Origin: Candidatus Dormiibacterota bacterium
GTDB taxonomy: Bacteria; Chloroflexota; Dormibacteria; Aeolococcales; Aeolococcaceae
Reading direction: 5' to 3'
NCBI GenBank assembly: GCA_003153505.1
Contig: PLZA01000018.1
Span: 1 to 64,000, forward strand
Length of the DNA stretch: 64,000 nt
Shown here: piece by piece, positions 50,222 to 58,142 of the stretch
Layout of the letters: every line of letters starts with the position of its first letter
Position numbering within the stretch: the stretch's first letter is position 1
Notes under the pieces: generated by a model
Told to the model about the DNA's origin: nothing
Database searches by the model: none
What the model saw: the letters and a program-made list of their open reading frames with translations, nothing else
Translations under genes and position numbers: made by a program

Positions 50222-52138
50222 ATGTCCACGGTCGTCCTCTACATCGCCGGCACCGGCAGAAGCGGGAGCACAGTGCTCGCCAACATCCTCGGCGAAGTCG
50301 AGGGCGTGTTCGCGGCTGGAGAGGTTCGCTATCTCTGGCAGCGCGGCCTCACGGAGGGCCGGCTCTGCGGCTGCGGACTTCCCGTGCGCGAATGCCCCGT
50401 CTGGAGCCGCGTTCTGTCGTCCGCGGGACAGCTTGACGATCCCGAGCGCGCCGGTGCGATCGTCTCGATGCTCCAGCGCACGGGGAGAATCCGCAACCTC
50501 CCGGCGGTCATCGCCGGAACCCTCGTACCACGTCTGGATCCCGCCGAGTCGCACGCGCTGGCCCCGGCGAGAGCCGCGCTCGGCGACCTCTATGCCGCGA
50601 TCGCCGAGGTCACCGGCTGCCGGGTGATCGTCGACTCATCGAAGCTCCCGGCCTACGCGAATGTGCTCGCGGCGACGCCCGGCATCGATCTGCGAGTCGT
50701 CCACCTCATCAGGGACCCGCGCGGTGCGGCGCATTCCTGGGCGAGCAAGAAGACGCTGGCCGACGGTGCCGCGCGAGCGCATATGGAACAGATCGGTCCG
50801 GCCAAGAGCGCGGTGCTCTGGGACGTCTGGAACCTGGCCGGCGGCGTCCTCTTCAAGGGCGGGGCCGACCGCTATCTGCGCCTCCGCTACGAGGATTTCG
50901 TTGCCGATCCACCGGGGACCGTTCGCAGCATCCTCGCGATGGTCGGCATGCAGGATGCCGACCTCCCCTTCGCCAACGCCCACGAGGCGCGCACGTCACC
51001 GAATCACAGCGTGGCGGGCAACCCGGATCGGCTCCGCCACGGGGTGATCACGTTGCGCAGCGACGACCGCTGGCGCGCCGCCATGGCGCCGCGGAACCGT
51101 CGCCTGGTGAGCACACTCACGTCGCCCTTGCTCCTCCGCTACGGCTATCCGCTCCGTCCCGCCGTCAACCGATCCCCTGCAGACGAGACGATCTTCGACC
51201 GGGCGCCTGCGGGTGAGGGAACCGCATCCCGCCTTGCTCGCCGCGTGCGTCGCCACCTCCGGTGGGGACGTACCGAGGGCTTCTCACGTCTGGTCGAGGA
51301 GGACGAGCTCAACCCCGTGACCCGCGCCCGTGTGGCCGCGGCGAAATGGGAGTGGCGCAGGTCGCATCCGCGGCCGGCGGGTCTCGCAACGCCCGTCTAC
51401 CTCGTCGGCCTCCAGCGATCCGGGACGAACATGCTCGCCCGCGGCCTCGATATCGCACCCGAGTTCGAGGTGCACAACGAGAACGACAAAGCGGTTTTCG
51501 ACCACTTCCTGCTGCGTGACGACGAGGTCGTCCGGCGGGTGGTCATGACCAGCCGTCACCAGTACGTCCTCTTCAAACCGCTCTGCGATTCGCACCGCGT
51601 CGACCACCTGCTCGACGCGCTGGACACGCCGTCTCCCGGCAGGGCGATCTGGGCGTATCGCGACGTCGACGGACGCGTCCGCTCCGCGGTGTCCAAATTC
51701 GGCCGGAACAATCTGCTCACCCTCCGCGACATCGCCGCGGGCAAGGGTGCGGCCATGTGGCAGGCCCAGCGCCTCTCCAAAGCAACCCTGGACGAGATCG
51801 GCAGCTACGACTACATGACCATGACGCCCGAGACCGCGGCCGCGCTGTTCTGGTGGATCCGCAACGGTCTCTACTTCGAAACCGGGCTCGACCGGCGTGA
51901 CGACGTGCTCCTCGCCTCCTACCAGGACATGCTGGCAACGCCGGTGCCCGCGATGCAGGCGATCTGTCAGTTCCTCGGGCTCACGTACCGTCCCGCGCTG
52001 ATCGAGCACATCTCGCCACGTGGCCCGGGCAGCCCGCGCCAGCTCGACATCGACCCGCGCGTGAGAGCGCTCTGCGACCACCTCCAGGATCGCCTCGACG
52101 AAGCCTTGCGCGGGCAGCGCGACGGCGCCGCAGCCTAG
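50222..52138 (+). CDS. Tandem double sulfotransferase
   Basis: 638 aa from the ATG at 50222 (GGAG just upstream). Two sulfotransferase units are joined in one chain. The first has PAPS loop YIAGTGRSGSTVLANIL (from residue 7), a VVHLIRDPRGAAHSW 3'-phosphate site and LRLRYEDFVADPPGTV. The second starts near residue 393 with YLVGLQRSGTNMLARGL and ends with LLASYQDMLATPVPAMQAI. The second lacks a clear R-D-x-R-A; the region reads AIWAYRDVDGRVRSAVSKFG, which may serve. It may add two sulfates or use one unit only for binding. Confidence 0.83.
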   Translation: MSTVVLYIAGTGRSGSTVLANILGEVEGVFAAGEVRYLWQRGLTEGRLCGCGLPVRECPVWSRVLSSAGQLDDPERAGAIVSMLQRTGRIRNLPAVIAGTLVPRLDPAESHALAPARAALGDLYAAIAEVTGCRVIVDSSKLPAYANVLAATPGIDLRVVHLIRDPRGAAHSWASKKTLADGAARAHMEQIGPAKSAVLWDVWNLAGGVLFKGGADRYLRLRYEDFVADPPGTVRSILAMVGMQDADLPFANAHEARTSPNHSVAGNPDRLRHGVITLRSDDRWRAAMAPRNRRLVSTLTSPLLLRYGYPLRPAVNRSPADETIFDRAPAGEGTASRLARRVRRHLRWGRTEGFSRLVEEDELNPVTRARVAAAKWEWRRSHPRPAGLATPVYLVGLQRSGTNMLARGLDIAPEFEVHNENDKAVFDHFLLRDDEVVRRVVMTSRHQYVLFKPLCDSHRVDHLLDALDTPSPGRAIWAYRDVDGRVRSAVSKFGRNNLLTLRDIAAGKGAAMWQAQRLSKATLDEIGSYDYMTMTPETAAALFWWIRNGLYFETGLDRRDDVLLASYQDMLATPVPAMQAICQFLGLTYRPALIEHISPRGPGSPRQLDIDPRVRALCDHLQDRLDEALRGQRDGAAA

Positions 52139-52147
52139 ACACGCGGC

Positions 52148-53830
52148 GTGAGCGCGAAGATGGGCGTCCGGCGTCCGGAGCAGCACTCGGATCGCGCGAT
52201 CTTCCGGCAGTCGGGTCTCACCGGGGTCGCGGCGATGGCCGGAGTTATCGCCGGCCTGATCCTCGACATCAGCATCGCGTTCCGGTTCGGGGCGGGAGCG
52301 CATACCGATGAGTTCTTCGTCGCCGCCCGAATCCCGATCGGTCTTGTCGCGGTGATCACAGCTGCGGCAAACCAGGCGCTGGTGCCGGCATTCCGGACGT
52401 CACTGACCCAGCGCGGCGAGCGTTCCACCGATCGCCTCATCTCAATGGTGATGGCCCTTGTGCTCATCGTCGGCGCGGCGCTGGTACTGCTGACGTGGCT
52501 CCTCGCCGGTCCCTTTGTGCGCGTCACTGCGCCGGGCCTGCCGACCAGCGAATTCAGCGCCGCCGCTTCGATGGTGCCGGTGATGTTCGCGATGGTCCCG
52601 CTGGTTGCGATTGCCGAGGTCATGCGCGCGTACCTCAATGCGCGCTATGCGTTCGTCGCTCCTGCGCTGATGACCGTCGTTCTCAACGGTCTCGCCGCGG
52701 CCATGATCATCGTCCTCCCGATCTTCGGCTGGAAGGACATCTTCCTGGTCGCGATCGCGTTTGTCAGCGGCGCGGCCGCGCAGCTCGTCTTCATGTGCGT
52801 GATGGCGGTGCGGCACGGATTACGCATCCGGCCGGCGCTCGATCTGGGTGACGAGCAGCTTCGATTCGTGGGGAAGCTCTGCGTCCGGCCACTCGGCGCC
52901 GCGGGCCTGAACCCCGTTGCACGTGTCGGGGAGCAGCTGATCGTATCGTTCCTCCCCACGGGGTCGATCAGCGTTCTCAACTACGGGTTCCTGATCAACT
53001 CGGCAGTGGGCGGAACGGTGTTCTTCCGCTCCGTCATCGTCGCGCTGGTTCCTCGGCTCACCGATGCGCACAATCTCGGCGGACAAGCGGAGGTGCGGCG
53101 CGTCACCGGCCTCGGCGTGCGGATCATGCTCTCGATCAGTCTTCCGCTCGCCGCATTCATGGCGGTGCTCGGCAAGCCTGCGGCAGTCGCCGTCTTTCAT
53201 CGTGGCCAGTTCCTGCTGCCGCAAGCCGAGTTGCTCGGCACCGTCCTCGTCGTCTACTCGATCAGCCTTGTCGGTCAGGCCATGCAGCGCGCGCTGCTCG
53301 CGCCCTTCTACGCGCGGCTCGACACGCGGACTCCGCTGCGGAATGCCCTGTACGGACTCGTGGCCAACCTCATCCTGCTGCCCGTGCTCGTCCTGCCATT
53401 CGGCCTGCACAACCGCAACGCGATCATCGGTGTCGCCCTCGCGTACTCGCTTGCCCAGTACGTCAACGCAACCCACGCCTGGTACCGGCTCACCCACACC
53501 GATGGCAATCCACTGCGCGGCCTCCTTCCTTTCGCGATCAGGCTCCTCATCGCGTCGGGGCTCAGCGCGGTCGCCATGATCGGCGCCTCGCTCGTCCTCA
53601 ACCTCGGCGACGAGTCACGCAATGGCGACCGCGTGCAATTGCTGATCCGCACGCCGATCGCGGGCGTCGTGGGGCTGGCGGTGCTCCTGGTCGCGGTGTA
53701 CCTGCTTGCCGGCGGCGAGATCCGGAACTGGCGCTCGCTCCTCCGCCGCCGCGCGTCCGCCGCCGGAGCCGACGGATCATCCACAATCCTGGGCGACGAC
53801 GAGGCGACCGACCAGGGGCCGGACATATGA
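52148..53830 (+). CDS. MurJ/MviN-like lipid-linked sugar flippase
   Basis: 560 aa from GTG with about 14 membrane helices. It has the MVF-family pattern: an early GAHTDEFFVAARIP loop, PAFRTSL after helix 2, and ISVLNYGFLINSAV in the middle. It sits between sulfotransferase and polymerase genes. It more probably flips the polysaccharide repeat unit (a Wzx role) than lipid II, but a second MurJ elsewhere would be needed to confirm that. The stop lies 38 bp before the promoter at 53869. Confidence 0.87.
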   Translation: MSAKMGVRRPEQHSDRAIFRQSGLTGVAAMAGVIAGLILDISIAFRFGAGAHTDEFFVAARIPIGLVAVITAAANQALVPAFRTSLTQRGERSTDRLISMVMALVLIVGAALVLLTWLLAGPFVRVTAPGLPTSEFSAAASMVPVMFAMVPLVAIAEVMRAYLNARYAFVAPALMTVVLNGLAAAMIIVLPIFGWKDIFLVAIAFVSGAAAQLVFMCVMAVRHGLRIRPALDLGDEQLRFVGKLCVRPLGAAGLNPVARVGEQLIVSFLPTGSISVLNYGFLINSAVGGTVFFRSVIVALVPRLTDAHNLGGQAEVRRVTGLGVRIMLSISLPLAAFMAVLGKPAAVAVFHRGQFLLPQAELLGTVLVVYSISLVGQAMQRALLAPFYARLDTRTPLRNALYGLVANLILLPVLVLPFGLHNRNAIIGVALAYSLAQYVNATHAWYRLTHTDGNPLRGLLPFAIRLLIASGLSAVAMIGASLVLNLGDESRNGDRVQLLIRTPIAGVVGLAVLLVAVYLLAGGEIRNWRSLLRRRASAAGADGSSTILGDDEATDQGPDI

Positions 53831-53868
53831 GTATGAGCAGCCGCCCAAGCGCGCCAAGCGCCGCAAAC

Positions 53869-53897
53869 TTGCCATGAACACTCACTGCCCTTACACT
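53869..53897 (+). promoter_or_regulatory. Sigma-70-like promoter before the polymerase/ligase gene
   Basis: TTGCCA (53869-53874), a 17-bp spacer and TACACT (53892-53897) match consensus at five and four of six positions. It lies in the 180-bp gap before the ATG at 54011 and would give a leader of about 105 nt. Confidence 0.5.
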
Positions 53898-54010
53898 GAG
53901 TACCGACAGGGTTGCGATCCTCGCTGCAGGATGGCCGGAATCCTGGATCGGAAGGGGGCTTCGCGCACCAACCGCGGGACGGGCGCTCAGGCGAACAGGG
54001 GAATCAGTTG

Positions 54011-55495
54011 ATGTCGACGGCCATATTCCGGCAGCCCAAGGTGGTCACGCCGATGACCCGACGGACGAAGGTGTTCTTCGCGTCGATCTCGCTGCTGATC
54101 CTGGCCGTTGCCGTGGAGAGCGGGATCGAGGTGTACCTCGGCGGCAACAAACTCCTCCTCATCGTCCCGATCAGCGTGCTGGCGGGCGCCGGCATGGTCT
54201 CTCTCGGCTTGGTCAACTTCGAGAACTTCGTCTTCACCACGATCGCGATCCGATCCACGCTCGACATCACCAAACCGCAGGCAGGCAACACCGGCGTCGC
54301 AGGCGTGGGCAACCCGACCGCCTCAGGTCTCGACCCCGCCGGCGCTCTGGCGGTGCTCTTCATCCTGGTCGCGTTCTTCTGGTTGCTCACCCGAATGCGC
54401 GACGGACGCAAGTCCCCGCCCATGTCGATCCACCGGGTCTGCCTGATGCTCTTCGCGGGGGCCGGCTTCCTCAGCATCATCGACTCCGCGAGCCCGAGCA
54501 TCAGCCTGCTCGAGGCGATCCGGGTCACCGCGGTCGTGGTCATGCTTGCTGTGCTCGAGGTGATGCTCGTCGACCGCGAGATGATCAAGCGTTTGATCGC
54601 CTCGATCTACGTGTCAGCGCTGATTCCCGTCGGCTACACGATGTTCGAGGTGCTCACGCATCACTCGCAGTTCACCAGCGGTGGGTTCTCCAGGTTCGAG
54701 GGCACGTTCTCGCAGCCGAATCCGTTCGCGATCTACCTGACGATGCTCATCGTCATGGGCGCGGCGCTGTTCCCCCACCTCACCCAGAAGAAGAAGATCG
54801 GCATGGCCGCCCTGCTGTTCTTCTCGCTCGTCTGCCTGTATTACACATTCACCCGCAGCGCCTGGATCGCATGCGTGATCGGGCTGTTCGCCGTCGCGAT
54901 CATGGGACGCCGGCGGCTCATGCTCGGCCTGATGGTTGCCGCCATCATGGTCTCGCTGGTCGCGCTGCCTTCGATCGCAGGTCGCTTCGCCGACCTCGGC
55001 TCATCGACCAGCGCTGCGGGATATTCGTCCAACTCCCTGTCGTGGCGCTTCAGCTATTGGGGCGACGTGCTCCCGCTCGCGAGCAAGGACCCGATCACCG
55101 GCATCGGTCTGAACATGAGTTCGTACGAGACGAGCCAGCAGAAGGAGCCGCACAACGACTTCCTTCGCGCGTACGTCGAAACGGGCGTCATCGGGACGAT
55201 CGCGTATCTCGCGCTGCTGTTGAGCATGGTGTTGGTCGCCCGCGACTCCATGCGCTTCACCAAACGACGAGCGTGGACGTATGAACGATCGATCGCGGTC
55301 GGGTTCGCGGCGTGCGTCACCGCGTTCCTGGTCATCAGCCTCGTCTCCAACGTGATCACCGAGGTCATCGTGCTCTGGTATTACGTTGCCTTCGCCGCTG
55401 CCGCCTACGCGGTCACGCGCTACCGCGAGAACGCCGACCTGCTGGGACTGCCGCCGCCCGTCGAGGAGCCCCAGCCGGTCCGCGTGGGCGTCTGA
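54011..55495 (+). CDS. O-antigen ligase/polymerase-like (Wzy_C) membrane protein
   Basis: 494 aa from the ATG at 54011; TTG at 54008 is adjacent. About 12 membrane helices flank the large periplasmic loop. The loop contains FSRFEGTFSQPNPFAIYL, the Arg in YTFTRSAWIACV and the family motif KEPHNDFLRAYVETGVIG with its key His. Such enzymes polymerise or transfer lipid-linked glycans on the outer face of the membrane. In a Wzx/Wzy-type locus with Wzz and a sugar-phosphate transferase, polymerase is the likelier role. Confidence 0.87.
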   Translation: MSTAIFRQPKVVTPMTRRTKVFFASISLLILAVAVESGIEVYLGGNKLLLIVPISVLAGAGMVSLGLVNFENFVFTTIAIRSTLDITKPQAGNTGVAGVGNPTASGLDPAGALAVLFILVAFFWLLTRMRDGRKSPPMSIHRVCLMLFAGAGFLSIIDSASPSISLLEAIRVTAVVVMLAVLEVMLVDREMIKRLIASIYVSALIPVGYTMFEVLTHHSQFTSGGFSRFEGTFSQPNPFAIYLTMLIVMGAALFPHLTQKKKIGMAALLFFSLVCLYYTFTRSAWIACVIGLFAVAIMGRRRLMLGLMVAAIMVSLVALPSIAGRFADLGSSTSAAGYSSNSLSWRFSYWGDVLPLASKDPITGIGLNMSSYETSQQKEPHNDFLRAYVETGVIGTIAYLALLLSMVLVARDSMRFTKRRAWTYERSIAVGFAACVTAFLVISLVSNVITEVIVLWYYVAFAAAAYAVTRYRENADLLGLPPPVEEPQPVRVGV

Positions 55496-55546
55496 CGGGA
55501 CTGCCCGTCCCGTCAGCCATGTAGCGAACCGTCTAGGCAACGCCAG

Positions 55547-56785
55547 GTGCGAATCCTCCACGTCAACAAATTCCTCTACCGCCGCGGCGGCGCTGAGGCG
55601 TACATGGAAGACCTCGCCGACCTGCAGCGTGCGGCCGGCCACACGGTTGCGTTCTTCGGCATGGCGCATCCCCTCAATACTCATCTCGAGTATGCCGCGC
55701 ACTTTCCGTCGCACATCGAGCTCGAGCCGCCGCCGCCGACGCTGAGCGGGCGCGTGCGCGGGGTCGCACGCATGCTCTACTCGAGCTCCGCAAGCCGGGG
55801 CATGGACGCGGTGCTCGCCGATTTCCGTCCGGACGTCGTGCACCTGCACAACATCTATCACCAGCTGTCGCCGTCGGTGCTGCGCCCCGTCGCGCATCGC
55901 AAGGTTGCGGCCGTGATGACCCTGCATGACTACAAGCTGGCATGTCCCACGTATCAGTTCCTCGACCACGGGAATCTGTGCCAGGCATGTCTCGGCGGCC
56001 ACTTCCAGCACGCGATCCTGCGCCGGTGCAAGGACGGTTCGCTCGGCTCGAGCGCGGTGATGGCGGGGGAGCTGTTCGTGCACACGATCACGCGCGCGTA
56101 CTCGCCGGTGCGCGTGTTCATCTGCCCGAGCTCCTTCCTGGAAGGGCGGATGCGCGCCGCGCGCGTGTATCCGCGCCGCATGCGCCACATCCCGCACTTC
56201 ATCGAGACCAGGGACATCCCCGTGAAGACGGCCCCCGGCACCGGTGTGCTGGTGGCGGGGAGGCTGTCACCGGAGAAGGGGATCGACGTCGCGATTCGCG
56301 CCGTCGGAGCGATCGACGGAACGGTCCTGGACGTTGCCGGCACCGGCCCCGAGGAGGCGGCGCTCCGCCGCCTTGCCGAGTCCGTCGCCCCGGGCAGGGT
56401 GCGCTTCCACGGACTCGTCGACAAGGCCGAGGTGCAGCGCCTCATGCTCGCCGCGGCGGTGGTCGTGGTGCCGTCGCGGTGGTACGAGAATCAGCCGATG
56501 GTCGTGCTCGAGGCGCTCGCCCGCGGTGTCCCGGTGGTGGGCAGCGCGCTCGGCGGGATGCCCGAGCTGATCGCGCCCGGCGCGACCGGTGACCTCGTCC
56601 CGGCGAATGATCCGAACGCACTGGCCGCTGCGCTGACCCCGTACGTTCGCGACCCCGATCACGCGTTCTCGATGCGCGACCGCGCTCGGTCGACCATCGT
56701 GGCGGAGTTCTCCCCCGAGCGGCACCTCGAGCGAATCGGCGCGGCTTACGCGCTCGCCGCGAGAATGACCCAGCGCGCCGCATGA
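55547..56785 (+). CDS. GT4-family glycosyltransferase
   Basis: 412 aa from GTG. It has a GT-B fold with N-terminal ILHVNKFLYRRGGAEAYMED, acceptor-side VVHLHNIYHQLSP and a Cys-containing ACPTYQFLDHGNLCQACLGG insertion (possibly metal-binding). The donor-side domain follows with LVAGRLSPEKGIDVAIRA and the E-x7-E-type motif YENQPMVVLEALARGVPVVG. It transfers a sugar from a nucleotide donor to the growing repeat unit in the cytoplasm. It overlaps the next glycosyltransferase by 4 bp. Confidence 0.92.
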   Translation: MRILHVNKFLYRRGGAEAYMEDLADLQRAAGHTVAFFGMAHPLNTHLEYAAHFPSHIELEPPPPTLSGRVRGVARMLYSSSASRGMDAVLADFRPDVVHLHNIYHQLSPSVLRPVAHRKVAAVMTLHDYKLACPTYQFLDHGNLCQACLGGHFQHAILRRCKDGSLGSSAVMAGELFVHTITRAYSPVRVFICPSSFLEGRMRAARVYPRRMRHIPHFIETRDIPVKTAPGTGVLVAGRLSPEKGIDVAIRAVGAIDGTVLDVAGTGPEEAALRRLAESVAPGRVRFHGLVDKAEVQRLMLAAAVVVVPSRWYENQPMVVLEALARGVPVVGSALGGMPELIAPGATGDLVPANDPNALAAALTPYVRDPDHAFSMRDRARSTIVAEFSPERHLERIGAAYALAARMTQRAA

Positions 56786-57939
56786 AGCCCGCCAGCATCG
56801 CGTTCATCGGCCAGCGTGGCGTTCCCGCCACCATTGGCGGTATCGAGCACCACGTCGAGGAGATCGGTTCGCGGCTCGTCGAGCGTGGTCACGAGGTCAC
56901 CGTGTACACGCGAGCCAACTACACGGAGGATCGCGTCACCGAGCATCGCGGCATGCGCGTCCGCTACATCCCCACGGCGCCCACCAAGCACCTCGAGGCG
57001 CTCGTGCACAGCGGGCTCTCCACCGGCGTCGCGATGCTCCCGGGCGCCGGTCGTGCCGACATCCTTCACTACCACGCGATCGGACCGTCGGTGTTCACGC
57101 CGCTGCCTCGGGCCCTGACCCGACGCGGCGTGGTGCTCACCATCCACGGCCTCGACTACGACCGCGACAAGTGGGGCCTGGGCGCACGAACCGCACTGAA
57201 GAGCGCCGGCTGGATCAGCGCGCACGTCCCCCACGCGACCATCACAGTGTCCAGGAATCTGGCCGACCACTACCTCGAGCGCTACGGTCGCGTCGCCCAC
57301 TACATCCCCAACGGCGTTGCACCACCGGTGCGCCGCCAACCGAAGCTGGTCACCGAACGATTCGGGCTCCGCAGTGGAGACTACGCGCTCTTCCTGGGAC
57401 GTCTCGTCCCCGAGAAGGCGCCCGACCTCCTGGTTCGCGCGTTCCGCAATGTCGAGACCACCGCCCGGCTGGTGATCGCCGGCGGCTCGAGCTTCACCGA
57501 TCAGTACGTGCACGAGCTCGAGGTGCTGGCGGCGCGCGATCCGCGTGTGCTCCTCGTGGGGCCGGTGCACGGCGAGCTGCTCCAGGAGCTCTATACGAAC
57601 GCCGCGCTGTTCGTGCTGCCGTCGCGGCTCGAGGGCCTGGCACTGACCCTGCTCGAAGCTGCGTCGTACCGCCTGCCGCTCGTGGCGAGCGACATCCCGC
57701 CGAACCGCGAGGTCATCGGTGCCGAGGGACCGGGAGGCCGGACGTTCCCGAGCGGGGACGAAGCCGGTCTCACGGCGGCACTGGCGGCAACCCTCGCCGG
57801 CCTGGACGCGGCTCGGGAGGGCGCCGAGCGACTTGGGGATCGCGTCGTCCGCGACTACGACTGGGACGCCGCGACCACGGCGACGGAGGACGTCTACGAG
57901 CAGGTGATGCGCCGGACGCGAGGGAGTCGACGTACGTAG
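56782..57939 (+). CDS. GT4-family glycosyltransferase (rhamnosyltransferase-like)
   Basis: 385 aa, ATG in the previous stop. The opening IAFIGQRGVPATIGGIEHHV is the DUF1972/RfaB-like signature often found in rhamnosyl- or N-acetylglucosaminyl-transferases of polysaccharide loci. LHYHAIGPSVFTPL, FLGRLVPEKAPDLLVRAF and RLEGLALTLLEAASYRLPLV complete the GT-B pattern. It probably adds the next sugar after the upstream enzyme. The donor cannot be read from the sequence. Confidence 0.92.
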   Translation: MKPASIAFIGQRGVPATIGGIEHHVEEIGSRLVERGHEVTVYTRANYTEDRVTEHRGMRVRYIPTAPTKHLEALVHSGLSTGVAMLPGAGRADILHYHAIGPSVFTPLPRALTRRGVVLTIHGLDYDRDKWGLGARTALKSAGWISAHVPHATITVSRNLADHYLERYGRVAHYIPNGVAPPVRRQPKLVTERFGLRSGDYALFLGRLVPEKAPDLLVRAFRNVETTARLVIAGGSSFTDQYVHELEVLAARDPRVLLVGPVHGELLQELYTNAALFVLPSRLEGLALTLLEAASYRLPLVASDIPPNREVIGAEGPGGRTFPSGDEAGLTAALAATLAGLDAAREGAERLGDRVVRDYDWDAATTATEDVYEQVMRRTRGSRRT

Positions 57940-58142
57940 CGGAGGTCGGACGGCCTTCCATCCCACGGGCGAGCAGGGACCCGCCCGCCATCACCAAATG
58001 TGCTCAGGCAGTACTATGGCGATAGCCGGAAGGTCCCGGCGCGTCCGGAAGGCGATAGCAGGGGGCTCATTGGAATGCGTCTGAGCGAGGTTGTGGGTAG
58101 CGCGGGCTGCAACTGTGGACACACGGCCGGATCGCGACGTTC

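Noticed and set aside
57940-58142. Cyclic-di-GMP or other riboswitch before the first NHL gene
   Set aside because: I searched by eye for the conserved GEMM core and other known aptamer motifs and found none; only weak GC-rich pairing is present.
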